Assembly: GCA_021734725.1 (NCBI GenBank)
Contig: JAIPIM010000177.1
Span: 1 to 8,512, forward strand
DNA from: Minisyncoccota bacterium
Lineage (GTDB): Bacteria > Verrucomicrobiota > Lentisphaeria > Oligosphaerales > MVZH01
Reading direction: 5' to 3'
DNA: 8,512 nucleotides
In this document: one piece after another, positions 1-5,993 of the stretch
How positions within the stretch are numbered: the first letter of the stretch is position 1
Layout: each line of letters starts with the position of its first letter
Notes under the pieces: generated by a model
Database searches by the model: none
What the model saw: only the letters and a program-made list of their open reading frames with translations
Told to the model about the DNA's origin: nothing
Program-made: the position numbers and the translations under genes

Positions 1-1
1 T

Positions 2-52
2 TCCCGTGTCAGGGGCAACGGAATCGCCGCCATCCTGACAACCGACGGATAA
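2..52 (+). CDS. Possible 3' end of an upstream gene (fragment)
   Basis: The second forward frame is open from the window edge to a TAA at 50-52 and would give a 16-residue tail, SRVRGNGIAAILTTDG. Most third codon positions are G or C, as in the convincing genes of this window, and the following sequence is clearly non-coding. This is only weak support for a coding end, and no family can be recognised from 16 residues. A competing reading is a minus-strand gene beginning MAAIPLPLTRE at the ATG whose complement is 31-33, but it has no good Shine-Dalgarno sequence. A 7-bp inverted repeat (7-13 with 34-40) overlaps the stretch. Confidence 0.2.
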   Translation, partial: SRVRGNGIAAILTTDG

Positions 53-96
53 CAACAACAATTTCAACGAAAAATCACAACAACATCAACAAAAAT
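51..96. repeat. CAA/AAC-rich low-complexity tract
   Basis: This stretch is built almost entirely from AAC, CAA and ATC-like triplets with very little G on the plus strand, so it should be unstructured. It lies between the possible upstream gene tail and the 3' end of the channel gene. It has no coding potential on either strand. I see no more specific role. Confidence 0.5.
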
Positions 97-136
97 TGAA
101 TCCGCGGTAAAATCGATTGGTTTTTTCACGGATTCA
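91..136 (-). terminator. Probable intrinsic terminator of the channel gene
   Basis: On the minus strand, CGGATTCA (complement of 97-104) pairs with TGAATCCG (complement of 129-136). The stem can extend inward through one mismatch, and the loop is about 18 nt. It is followed by an A and then five Ts (complement of 91-95). The stop codon of the channel gene (complement of 126-128) lies inside the stem. The stem is only moderately GC-rich and the loop is long, so termination efficiency is uncertain. One arm is part of a 15-nt element that recurs at 7737-7751. Confidence 0.4.
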
Positions 137-138
137 GG
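124..138 (-). repeat. 15-nt element CCTGAATCCGTGAAA, copy 1
   Basis: The minus strand carries CCTGAATCCGTGAAA, identical over all 15 nt to 7737-7751 on the plus strand. It forms the last three codons and the stop of the channel gene, at the point where the family's conserved C-terminal sequence is lost. A partial inverted copy (TGAATCCG) sits at 97-104. Sequences of this flavour are, as I recall, common dispersed intergenic words in environmental bacterial genomes, but that recollection is unchecked. Confidence 0.6.
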
Positions 139-833
139 TAAAAAATTAAAAAGCGCCGCGCCGCTTCGCGGATCTTCTGTTCCGCTTCACTGGACAACTG
201 CTCGGCATGTTTACTGGCAATATCCTGGAGAATTGCCTTTGCCTCCCGCCAATTGCTCTCGAACGTCACCAGTACGGCAATTTCATTCCAGATGAACTGG
301 AACCCCTTGCTGTAGTTCGCCAGCATCTCACTCAGGACCATACCGTTGGGGATATGAATCACGCGGCCGGTGCTTTGATCGGCGTCTACCCAGTTGCCAA
401 TCTCCATGAGCGTAAACTGAAACACCCTAATATCGATGACGTCCCCGCGATGCTCGCCAATCTGAATGCGGTCTCCCACTTCCATGGGGCGTCGCCACAG
501 AATAAAAATCCATCCCGCCACATCGGACACCAGATCTTTCAGAGCAATCGTCAGACCGGCCGAGACCAGTCCCAGAAACGTCCCCACCGATTGAAAGGCA
601 CGCAACCACAGGCCGCCAAGAAACAAGAACCCGAGGGTCCCCGCCACGTAAAGGCTGACCTTCTTCCACCTGTAACGGACACGCACATCCTGAGTGCGCC
701 GAAACACGACATTGAGCACCACCGTGCGTATGAGCCACAGCAAAATCAGTACGGCAATCGACGCCACAATCTTGTACTGCGTCAACGGCAGCAGCCCTGT
801 GTTCGCCTGAATCCATTCAGCCAACCGGCCCAT
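126..833 (-). CDS. MscS-family mechanosensitive ion channel, C-terminally shortened
   Basis: A 235-residue inner-membrane protein of the small-conductance mechanosensitive channel family, which opens under membrane tension and releases solutes during hypo-osmotic shock. Hydrophobic segments lie near residues 21-43 and 61-78, followed by the pore-lining helix at about 84-113, rich in Gly and Ala and ending in LKDLVSDVAGWIFI. The beta domain follows, with PMEVGDRIQIGEHRGDVIDI at 116-135 and RVIHIPNGMVLSEMLANYS at 157-175, where IPNG is a family hallmark. The open frame extends upstream to 890, but I chose the ATG at 831-833 because GGGAGAAGGA precedes it at good spacing. The protein ends FLIFYLNP just after the helix of the alpha/beta domain, so the last strands and tail seen in most relatives are missing. 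No other frame in 1-125 restores them. The end coincides with a dispersed 15-nt repeat. It may be a decayed or still functional shortened channel. The family call is firm; function is inferred. Confidence 0.88.
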   Translation of the reverse strand: MGRLAEWIQANTGLLPLTQYKIVASIAVLILLWLIRTVVLNVVFRRTQDVRVRYRWKKVSLYVAGTLGFLFLGGLWLRAFQSVGTFLGLVSAGLTIALKDLVSDVAGWIFILWRRPMEVGDRIQIGEHRGDVIDIRVFQFTLMEIGNWVDADQSTGRVIHIPNGMVLSEMLANYSKGFQFIWNEIAVLVTFESNWREAKAILQDIASKHAEQLSSEAEQKIREAARRFLIFYLNP

Positions 834-846
834 GAGTCCTTCTCCC

Positions 847-876
847 AAAAAAGTAGCGTAGCCTTCCAGGCTGCGC
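847..876 (-). terminator. Hairpin plus T-tract in the channel gene leader (attenuator-like)
   Basis: On the minus strand GCGCAGCC, loop TGGAA, GGCTACGC form an 8-bp stem with one wobble pair (complement of 856-876). TAC and six Ts (complement of 847-852) follow. This has the form of an intrinsic terminator, and it ends right before the Shine-Dalgarno sequence of the channel gene. It could attenuate transcription into the gene. It also resembles the hairpin family of 5725-5866 and 7814-7904, whose hairpins are followed by TACT, so it may simply be a degenerate copy of that repeat. Confidence 0.4.
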
Positions 877-908
877 GACAAACAGCACACTCGCCATCAT
901 CTTGGCGA

Positions 909-941
909 CGCAGGCTTTCCTCGCGCATGAGGACGCCTGCG
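909..941. repeat. Two-tier palindromic hairpin
   Basis: CGCAGGC (909-915) pairs with GCCTGCG (935-941), and inside it TCCTC (918-922) pairs with GAGGA (929-933) around the loop GCGCAT. The two stems are separated by a tiny asymmetric internal loop. No T-tract follows on either strand, so this looks like an intergenic palindromic repeat rather than a terminator. Confidence 0.5.
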
Positions 942-1165
942 CCGGACAGCCGAGGCCCGAAACACTGTCTGATGTACCCACACATGCCCCAGCAACAGTA
1001 TAACGAGTGTTCCGCCGACTGGCAATTCCCCCGGAACGCCCACTTTTTGTTCTATATACTTTTGCGTTTTCCCAAAACCCTGCCTACGTTTACATGGGTA
1101 CTGACAAACCAGATCTCGTGGGTCTTGCAAACTGGCTTTCACGCGAGTCGGTTTCAGCGTCCGGC

Positions 1166-1214
1166 GGTCAGTGGTCAGCATGGATTTCGGTTGCCCGAAC
1201 ACTGACCTCTGAAC
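1166..1214 (+). repeat. Inverted heptad repeat upstream of the methyltransferase gene
   Basis: Two heptads, GGTCAGT and GGTCAGC (1166-1179), are followed after a spacer by CCCGAAC, ACTGACC and TCTGAAC (1194-1214). GGTCAGTG (1166-1173) and CACTGACC (1200-1207) are perfect inverted repeats. The gene-proximal half fits an NNNGAAC heptad pattern also found before fhs (2403-2423) and before the xylulokinase (7615-7678). The last GAAC ends 67 nt before the start codon chosen for the methyltransferase. A role as an operator is possible but undemonstrated; a neutral dispersed repeat is the alternative. Confidence 0.45.
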
Positions 1215-1224
1215 ACTGGGAAGC

Positions 1225-1249
1225 GAAATCTCGCATTTCGCAATTCTCT
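1225..1249 (+). repeat. Leader hairpin and 17-nt element shared with the xylulokinase leader
   Basis: GCATTTCGCAATTCTCT at 1233-1249 is identical to the minus strand of 7581-7597, and in both places it is in the sense orientation of the gene. Here it ends 32 nt before the start codon; before the xylulokinase it ends 30 nt before the start. Just upstream, GCGAAAT pairs with ATTTCGC (1235-1241) around a 5-nt loop. In the other copy the partner arm is different, so the conserved part is the 17-mer and not the fold. Confidence 0.5.
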
Positions 1250-1262
1250 ATCTGACTGTAAA

Positions 1263-1274
1263 AAAGGAGATGAT
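1263..1274 (+). promoter_or_regulatory. Extended ribosome-binding site deciding the methyltransferase start
   Basis: AAAGGAGATGATC around 1262-1274 matches the sequence complementary to the 16S rRNA 3' end with a single mismatch. An ATG at 1270-1272 lies inside this match and is too close to be served by it. The next in-frame ATG at 1282-1284 begins 7 nt downstream of the complementarity, so it is the better start. Confidence 0.6.
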
Positions 1275-1281
1275 CGATCCT

Positions 1282-2301
1282 ATGGATTGGCACAATTTTA
1301 TCGTTGTCGGCGAAAACATTCACTGTACGCGCATCGTGAAACGTAACGGCAAAAAAGCCACCACACTTTCGGACGGCACGGAGGCGGTCCCCTTCAACCT
1401 GGGGGGCGAAGAAAGGTATTTACGGGTCCCCAAAGAGTGGGAGGCCTTCTCGCCAGCCTTCTCGCAAGGCAAAATTAAACACGCGGCTCTCGGCCTGCAT
1501 CAATCAATGCACGGGGACACCGAAGCTGCTCGGGATGGACGTGATTACCTGCGCTCGCTGGCCGAACGGCAGACAAAAGCGGGCGCCGCGTTCCTGGATG
1601 TCAACGTGGACGAATATTCGAACAAGCCCGAGGAAGTCGCCGAGGCCATGACTTTTCTCGTACAATTCCTCGGCGAAACCACGGACACCCCCCTGAGCAT
1701 CGATTCGTCCAACCCCGATACGTTGCGGAAAGGACTTGAACAGTGCCGCTCAGATATACGACCGCCCATGATCAATTCCGTCAGCCTCGAGCGGACGGAG
1801 GCCGCGGCTCTCGTCAAAGAGTACAATGCCGATGTTATCGTCAGTGCCGCCGGACGCGAAGGCATGCCGGCCAATGTGGATGAACGCATGGCAAATTTCC
1901 GCGAAATCATCGCTGTCCTGGAGAAAGAAGGCGTACCCCGCGAACGGTTGCACCTGGATCCCCTGGTCCTGCCCGTCAGCACCGACCCCATGAATGGCGC
2001 CACGTTCCTCGATGCCACGCAACAGGCAGGTTCCGAATTCGAAGGCGTCCACCTCAACGGCGGCCTCAGCAATATTTCGTTCGGGATGCCGAAACGGCAG
2101 CTGCTCAATATGGTCTTCGCATACTTGTGCGCGGAAGCAGGAACGGACGGAGGCATCATCGATCCAGTCAGTACGCCACTCGACAAAATCGCGACGCTGA
2201 ACCCGGCGGACCGGAGCTTCCAACTGGCGAAGGCAGTACTCACCGGCGAAGATATGTTTGGCATGGAGTACATCAGCGCCTATCGAGAGGGAACCCTCTG
2301 A
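1282..2301 (+). CDS. Pterin-binding methyltransferase, methyl-THF:corrinoid type
   Basis: A 339-residue cytoplasmic protein with the TIM-barrel pterin-binding fold shared by dihydropteroate synthase, the MetH pterin domain and AcsE/MtgA-type methyl-THF:corrinoid methyltransferases. In order: IVVGENIH (7-14), equivalent to the IIGERIN start of relatives; FLDVNVD (104-110); LSIDSSNPDTL (138-148); MINSVSLE (163-170); HLDPLVLPVSTD (224-235); and GLSNISFGMPKR (261-272), whose Asn and Ser-Phe-Gly are typical of methyl-THF methyltransferases rather than DHPS. Between the first strand and the rest lies an extra segment of about 60 residues (15-75), longer than in the 260-residue AcsE type. I started at the second ATG because of the ribosome-binding site at 1263-1274; starting at 1270 adds four residues. 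Fhs lies 187 nt downstream, which supports a THF C1 role. No corrinoid protein is in the window, so the methyl acceptor or donor is unknown. The family is secure; the exact reaction is inferred. Confidence 0.82.
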   Translation: MDWHNFIVVGENIHCTRIVKRNGKKATTLSDGTEAVPFNLGGEERYLRVPKEWEAFSPAFSQGKIKHAALGLHQSMHGDTEAARDGRDYLRSLAERQTKAGAAFLDVNVDEYSNKPEEVAEAMTFLVQFLGETTDTPLSIDSSNPDTLRKGLEQCRSDIRPPMINSVSLERTEAAALVKEYNADVIVSAAGREGMPANVDERMANFREIIAVLEKEGVPRERLHLDPLVLPVSTDPMNGATFLDATQQAGSEFEGVHLNGGLSNISFGMPKRQLLNMVFAYLCAEAGTDGGIIDPVSTPLDKIATLNPADRSFQLAKAVLTGEDMFGMEYISAYREGTL

Positions 2302-2402
2302 GGATCTTTTCACGAAAGACAAGGGGGAGGCGGTTCCATCCGGCGACCACCCCACCAATGATGAATTTGGTCTAAACAGTCAGGCGAGAAACTTAAACCT
2401 CT

Positions 2403-2426
2403 CCTGAAACCTGAACACTGAACACT
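2403..2426 (+). repeat. NNNGAAC heptad repeat upstream of fhs
   Basis: CCTGAAA, CCTGAAC and ACTGAAC run head to tail at 2403-2423, followed by ACT. The last GAAC ends 65 nt before the fhs start codon. Unlike the arrays before the other two metabolic genes, it has no obvious inverted partner half. The rest of the 187-nt gap holds no open frame of note and no clear terminator, so transcription from the methyltransferase gene into fhs is possible. Confidence 0.5.
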
Positions 2427-2488
2427 ATCGACAACTCACAACGAAGCTCGATCACACAAGCCCAACACCGACTCTAAAGAGGATAATC

Positions 2489-4261
2489 ATGCCCACAAAA
2501 ACTCTGGATCCGACAAAGATGGCGGACTGGCAGATCGCCGATGCCGCGGAACAAACCATGAAGACCTTCCAGAACCTGGGAGAAGACCTGGGGCTGCATC
2601 CCGACGAACTCATCCCGTATGGTAAATGGGTTGGAAAGGTCGATTACATACGAACGCTGGAACGCGTCAAGGACGCCCCACAGGCCCACTACATCGACGT
2701 CACCGCCATCACCCCAACCCCCTTGGGCGAAGGCAAAACCACAACGTCCATCGGCCTTATCCAGGGCCTCGGCAAACTGGGCAAACGCGTCACCGGCGCT
2801 ATCCGGCAACCCAGCAGCGGACCAACGTTCAACATCAAAGGCTCCGCGGCAGGCGGCGGTTTGGCTCAATGTGTTCCCCTCACCCCCTTCTCACTCGGCC
2901 TGACCGGTGACATTGACTGCATTACAAATGCCCATAATCTGGCCATGACCGCGCTTACGGCACGCATGCAGCATGAACATAATTACGATGACGCCAAGCT
3001 CGCATCAAAAGGCTTGAAACGACTCGACATCGACCCCGCCCGCGTTGACATGAAATGGGCCATCGATTTCTGCGCACAGGCATTGCGAAATATCATTATC
3101 GGACGCGGCGGCAAAATGGACGGCCTCGAAATGGAATCCGGATTCCAGATCACCGTGTCCAGTGAATTGATGGCCATCCTGTCCGTCGCACGCGACCTCC
3201 GGGATATGCGCGAACGTATCGCCAAAATTGTCGTGGCCTGCGATCGCCAAGGGACCCCTGTGACAACGGCCGACCTGGAGGTCGACGGCGCCATGACCGC
3301 CTGGATGGTCAACACCATTAACCCCAACCTCCTCCAGACCATCGAAGGACAGCCGGTGTTTGTCCATGCAGGACCGTTCGCCAATATCGCCATCGGACAA
3401 AGCTCGATTATCGCGGACCGCATCGGCACGAAACTGGCCGATTACCATGTGACGGAAAGCGGCTTCGGTGCCGATATCGGCTTCGAAAAATTCTGGAACC
3501 TCAAGTGTAGGTACTCAGGACTGAAACCCAGCGCGGTCGTCATCGTCGCCACCATCCGAGCCCTCAAAATGCACGGCGGCGGACCGCCGGTCAAACCGGG
3601 CATCGACCTGGATGAAGCCTATACACATGAAAACCTGGAATTGCTGGAAAAGGGCTGTGAAAATCTGGTCGCGCACATTGAAACCGTGCTGAAAAGCGGT
3701 ATCCGCCCCGTGGTCTGCATCAACAGCTTCCACACTGACACGGCACGGGAAATCCAACTGGTCCGTCGGATCGCGGAAGAAACCGGCGCCCTGGCCGCGC
3801 TGTCGGAACACTGGCTGAAAGGCGGCGAGGGCGCGCGCGAGCTGGCGGAAGCAGTGATTACCGCATGCAACGAACCGAACGAATTCAAGTTCCTCTACAA
3901 CCTCGACATGCCGCTGCACGAGCGTATCCAGCTCATTGCCAAGGAGGTGTACGGGGCGGACGGCGTGACGTATTCCGACAAAGCACAGGCAAAAATGAAG
4001 AACCTGGAAGGGGACCCCTCACTGTCCGAACTCGGTACGTGCATGGTCAAAACGCACTTGAGTCTCTCGCATGATCCGGACATGAAGGGACGGCCGCGCC
4101 GCTGGCAATTGCCGGTGGGGGACATCCTGGTCTACCGCGGGGCCGGGTTCGTGGTACCTGTGGCCGGGTCCATTAAACTGCTGCCGGGCACAGCGTCAAA
4201 CCCAGCCTACCGCCGCATCGATGTGGACGTGGAAACCGGCAAAGTCACCGGTTTGTTCTAA
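2489..4261 (+). CDS. fhs: Formate--tetrahydrofolate ligase
   Basis: A 590-residue cytoplasmic enzyme that makes 10-formyl-THF from formate, THF and ATP. This is the entry step of the methyl branch of the Wood-Ljungdahl pathway, or runs in reverse to make ATP from formyl-THF. The phosphate-binding loop TPTPLGEGKTTT is at residues 75-86. FNIKGSAAGGGLAQ starts at 114; classical enzymes have KGGAAGGGY here, so this belongs to the longer variant subfamily, which I recall having KGSAAGGGL. VATIRALKMHGG at 353-364 matches the second classical family signature exactly. The length exceeds the usual 557 residues or so, consistent with that subfamily, and the frame looks intact. The ATG is preceded by AGAGGA with 5 nt spacing. 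The gene follows the pterin methyltransferase in the same direction. It converges with the kinase gene, 23 nt away, and no clear terminator separates them; weak stems at 4233-4254 and 4294-4313 lack T-tracts. The identification is firm; the direction of flux is unknown. Confidence 0.96.
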   Translation: MPTKTLDPTKMADWQIADAAEQTMKTFQNLGEDLGLHPDELIPYGKWVGKVDYIRTLERVKDAPQAHYIDVTAITPTPLGEGKTTTSIGLIQGLGKLGKRVTGAIRQPSSGPTFNIKGSAAGGGLAQCVPLTPFSLGLTGDIDCITNAHNLAMTALTARMQHEHNYDDAKLASKGLKRLDIDPARVDMKWAIDFCAQALRNIIIGRGGKMDGLEMESGFQITVSSELMAILSVARDLRDMRERIAKIVVACDRQGTPVTTADLEVDGAMTAWMVNTINPNLLQTIEGQPVFVHAGPFANIAIGQSSIIADRIGTKLADYHVTESGFGADIGFEKFWNLKCRYSGLKPSAVVIVATIRALKMHGGGPPVKPGIDLDEAYTHENLELLEKGCENLVAHIETVLKSGIRPVVCINSFHTDTAREIQLVRRIAEETGALAALSEHWLKGGEGARELAEAVITACNEPNEFKFLYNLDMPLHERIQLIAKEVYGADGVTYSDKAQAKMKNLEGDPSLSELGTCMVKTHLSLSHDPDMKGRPRRWQLPVGDILVYRGAGFVVPVAGSIKLLPGTASNPAYRRIDVDVETGKVTGLF

Positions 4262-4284
4262 ACGAGTGCACCCGCTGCCGCCGA

Positions 4285-5466
4285 TCAATCTTCCGGTTCG
4301 TCCAAGCGAACCGTTGGCAAAGGCTCGAATGTTTTCTGAGGCTCGGTCAACGTCGACGGGTCATATCCCGGCTGCTCCAGATGCGGTGACCCGGTAATGG
4401 CAATAAAGCGTCGCGATGTGAATGTCGGCTTCTCCTTGAACAGCTCGGTCAGAACCTCCTCAAGCTGCTCGTTCGTCACAATCTTCTGCGTCTCCTTAAA
4501 GTACAGGTCGATGTCGGTGGCAAAATCTTCGCAGCTCTGATAGCGCTCATCCGGATCTTCTGACAGACAGACGTGACAGATGTGGGCCAGACGCGGATCC
4601 ACGGTCGATAAATCCGACAACGGGGATTTCTTCATCTTCGCCCGAATGCGCTCACGCGCATACTGCAACCCCCATTCCGGACCAAAGCGGTCGGTGTCCG
4701 TAAAAAGAAAATAAAGAAGCAAGCCCACGTTGTATATGTCCGAGCGCGCATCCAAATGCGCACCTTCCAGTTGCTCGGGTGAACAATAAAGAATCTTACC
4801 GGCGTTGATGAGATTCTCACTCCGCGAACTCTTCGCCGCCTGCGTGATTCCGAAATCGGCAACCTTGATCCGACCGAACCGGTCAATCAAAATGTTCTCC
4901 GGCGATACATCACGATGGACCAGTCCCATGGGCTCCCCGTTTTCGTCCTTGTATTCATGCACGTAGTGCAGACCACGCGCCACACGCCCAATAATGAACA
5001 TCGTAATGTCATGATGGAGCGACATACCGAGACTCCGCAGCCGGTCCACAATCTGGCGTAGATTCCAACCATCGATATACTGCATGACCGCAAAATATAC
5101 AGTATGCTCATAAGCACGCTTGCGGCTCGCTTTGGTCTTTGGAATGTCAAGCTTGATAAGCTCGGATTCCAACCGGTATATAGGCACCAGATTCGGATGG
5201 TTGAAAAGAATACTGAGCTCGACTTCATTCAGGAAACGCGCCAGGCGCTCCGAGTTCAGACTGTCTTTTACAAACTTAAGAACAACGGGACGCTTCAAAT
5301 TCGACGCACTCACCTCGTGGGCAAGACACGTAATTCCCATGCCGCCCTCGCCCAGCACACGGTCAATCTCGTACCGGGTCCCGGAAAAAAGAAGCGTTCC
5401 GGGACGACGCATGTCGGCTTCTTCCTGCGCAATCCGTTCTCTCAATTCTTCAGATGAAATACTCAT
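4285..5466 (-). CDS. Eukaryotic-type Ser/Thr protein kinase, soluble
   Basis: A 393-residue Hanks-type kinase that phosphorylates protein Ser or Thr residues with ATP. All catalytic elements are visible: glycine loop LGEGGMG (38-44), ATP-anchoring Lys in VVLK (64), probable helix-C Glu 81, HRDVSPEN (184-191) with catalytic Asp 186 and Asn 191, DFG (204-206), SPE (229-231), and DIYNVG with Asp 243. The kinase is therefore predicted active. An unusual charged insertion of about 20 residues follows the region near residue 100. The catalytic domain ends near 325, leaving a 70-residue Pro/Thr-rich tail with no transmembrane segment or sensor domain, so it is probably cytoplasmic and receives its signal through a partner. 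I chose the ATG at 5464-5466; an ATG at 5476-5478 and a TTG further up are possible, and none has a strong ribosome-binding site. A promoter-like sequence lies at 5556-5584. Substrates are unknown, and the convergent orientation gives no operon clue. Confidence 0.9.
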   Translation of the reverse strand: MSISSEELRERIAQEEADMRRPGTLLFSGTRYEIDRVLGEGGMGITCLAHEVSASNLKRPVVLKFVKDSLNSERLARFLNEVELSILFNHPNLVPIYRLESELIKLDIPKTKASRKRAYEHTVYFAVMQYIDGWNLRQIVDRLRSLGMSLHHDITMFIIGRVARGLHYVHEYKDENGEPMGLVHRDVSPENILIDRFGRIKVADFGITQAAKSSRSENLINAGKILYCSPEQLEGAHLDARSDIYNVGLLLYFLFTDTDRFGPEWGLQYARERIRAKMKKSPLSDLSTVDPRLAHICHVCLSEDPDERYQSCEDFATDIDLYFKETQKIVTNEQLEEVLTELFKEKPTFTSRRFIAITGSPHLEQPGYDPSTLTEPQKTFEPLPTVRLDEPED

Positions 5467-5555
5467 GTCTTCTTTCATTCCATGGGTCAATAAGCCACGT
5501 GAACTCGATGGCAGGCAAAGTAACCCTTGCCGAGCCAAATGATACCGCCTATACT

Positions 5556-5584
5556 ATAATAGGTACTCGAGAAGGTGGGAGCAA
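5556..5584 (-). promoter_or_regulatory. Candidate sigma70-type promoter of the kinase gene
   Basis: The minus strand reads TTGCTC (complement of 5579-5584), a 17-nt spacer, then TATTAT (complement of 5556-5561). The -10 box matches five of six consensus positions and the -35 box three of six. Transcription would start near 5549, giving a leader of roughly 80 nt before the chosen ATG. The position is sensible; the match is moderate. Confidence 0.35.
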
Positions 5585-5658
5585 TGTCTTGGTAAAAACT
5601 CATGTGAACACGAACACCAGGACAAACCGCTGAAAACCCAACTCACACCGGCGACAGT

Positions 5659-5698
5659 TGCCAGCCTTCGTCTACTTCGACGAGACAACGTGCTGGCA
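5659..5698. repeat. Two-tier hairpin
   Basis: TGCCAGC (5659-5665) pairs with GCTGGCA (5692-5698). Inside, TCGTC (5668-5672) pairs with GACGA (5679-5683) around TACTTC. The two stems are both perfect. No T-tract follows, and the element lies far from any gene start, so it looks like an intergenic repeat. Confidence 0.5.
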
Positions 5699-5724
5699 GC
5701 TTGGTTTGTCATTAACAGTGCGAT

Positions 5725-5758
5725 GCGCCGGCCTAGTAATGCGGTCCTCTGGGCCGCA
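5725..5758 (-). repeat. Dispersed hairpin family, copy (minus orientation)
   Basis: Read on the minus strand, an 8-bp stem (TGCGGCCC with GGACCGCA, one wobble, loop AGA) is followed by TTACTAGGCCGGCGC. The same layout, a GC-rich hairpin ending in CCGC followed by a TACT word and then a GCCGGC-like word, occurs on the plus strand at 7814-7847. Confidence 0.5.
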
Positions 5759-5769
5759 CAGGCGCACGG

Positions 5770-5803
5770 GCGGGCCGGGAGACCCGCTTCACTTGTACAC
5801 GGC
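5770..5803 (+). repeat. Dispersed hairpin family, copy (plus orientation)
   Basis: GCGGGCC, GGGA, GACCCGC form a short stem with one internal mismatch, followed by TTCACTTGTACACGGC. The arrangement matches 7856-7892, where the tail is CCTACTTGTGCGCCGGC. Confidence 0.5.
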
Positions 5804-5839
5804 AAAACCACGTACACATAGTTTACCAAAAAACCATAA

Positions 5840-5866
5840 GCCACCGGCGAAAAAGTAGGGCGAGTC
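5840..5866 (-). repeat. Dispersed hairpin family, partial copy
   Basis: The minus strand reads GACTCGCCCTACTTTTTCGC followed by CGGTGGC. This matches the tail of the 7856-7904 copy (CGCCCTACTTGTGCGCCGGC followed by GGC) but lacks the full hairpin arm. Confidence 0.45.
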
Positions 5867-5916
5867 CTTGTCACGTCGTAGTCTAACGAAGACGGATCCA
5901 GACCTGCCAATACGCC

Positions 5917-5936
5917 GGTTTGCGGCCAAGACCGCC
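5917..5936 (-). repeat. Short palindrome related to 7781-7807
   Basis: GGTTTGCGGC followed by CAAG and ACCGCC resembles the complement of 7781-7804 with a shorter centre. GCGG and CCGC can pair with one wobble around a 4-nt loop. It sits 58 nt downstream of the xylulokinase stop. Confidence 0.4.
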
Positions 5937-5993
5937 TCAAAACTGAGCGTTCCCCTGCCCATCCACGACACCACCCACATACGGTCGCAACGC

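Larger units (their letters stand above)
834..1281. other. Divergent intergenic region between channel and methyltransferase
   Basis: This 448-nt stretch must carry the promoters of both flanking genes, yet no convincing -35/-10 pair was found. The best AT-rich -10-like word is TATACT at 1055-1060, without a matching -35 box. It holds a hairpin with a T-tract just before the channel gene (847-876), a two-part hairpin (909-941), a heptad repeat (1166-1214) and the methyltransferase leader. Open frames crossing it on both strands show no recognisable protein and run through the repeats. Confidence 0.6.
5467..5993. other. Repeat-filled gap between kinase and xylulokinase genes
   Basis: This 527-nt stretch holds the kinase promoter candidate, one long hairpin (5659-5698), three members of a hairpin family (5725-5758, 5770-5803, 5840-5866) and a related palindrome (5917-5936). 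Open frames through it consist of these repeats and show no protein family. No terminator with a clean T-tract follows the xylulokinase stop, although an ACGCTTAAGCGT palindrome spans that stop codon at 5990-6001. Confidence 0.6.

Noticed and set aside
1045..1060. Promoter for the methyltransferase based on TATACT
   Set aside because: No -35-like hexamer is found 16-18 nt upstream, so it is not listed as a promoter.
207..1205. 332-codon open frame on the plus strand
   Set aside because: It lies antisense to the channel gene for most of its length and then runs through intergenic repeats; low-complexity His/Gln/Arg-rich translation with no family features.
4233..4313. Bidirectional terminator between fhs and the kinase gene
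   Set aside because: The stems AAACCGG/CCGGTTT (4233-4254) and CGGTTCG/CGAACCG (4294-4313) lie inside the coding ends and neither is followed by a T-tract.
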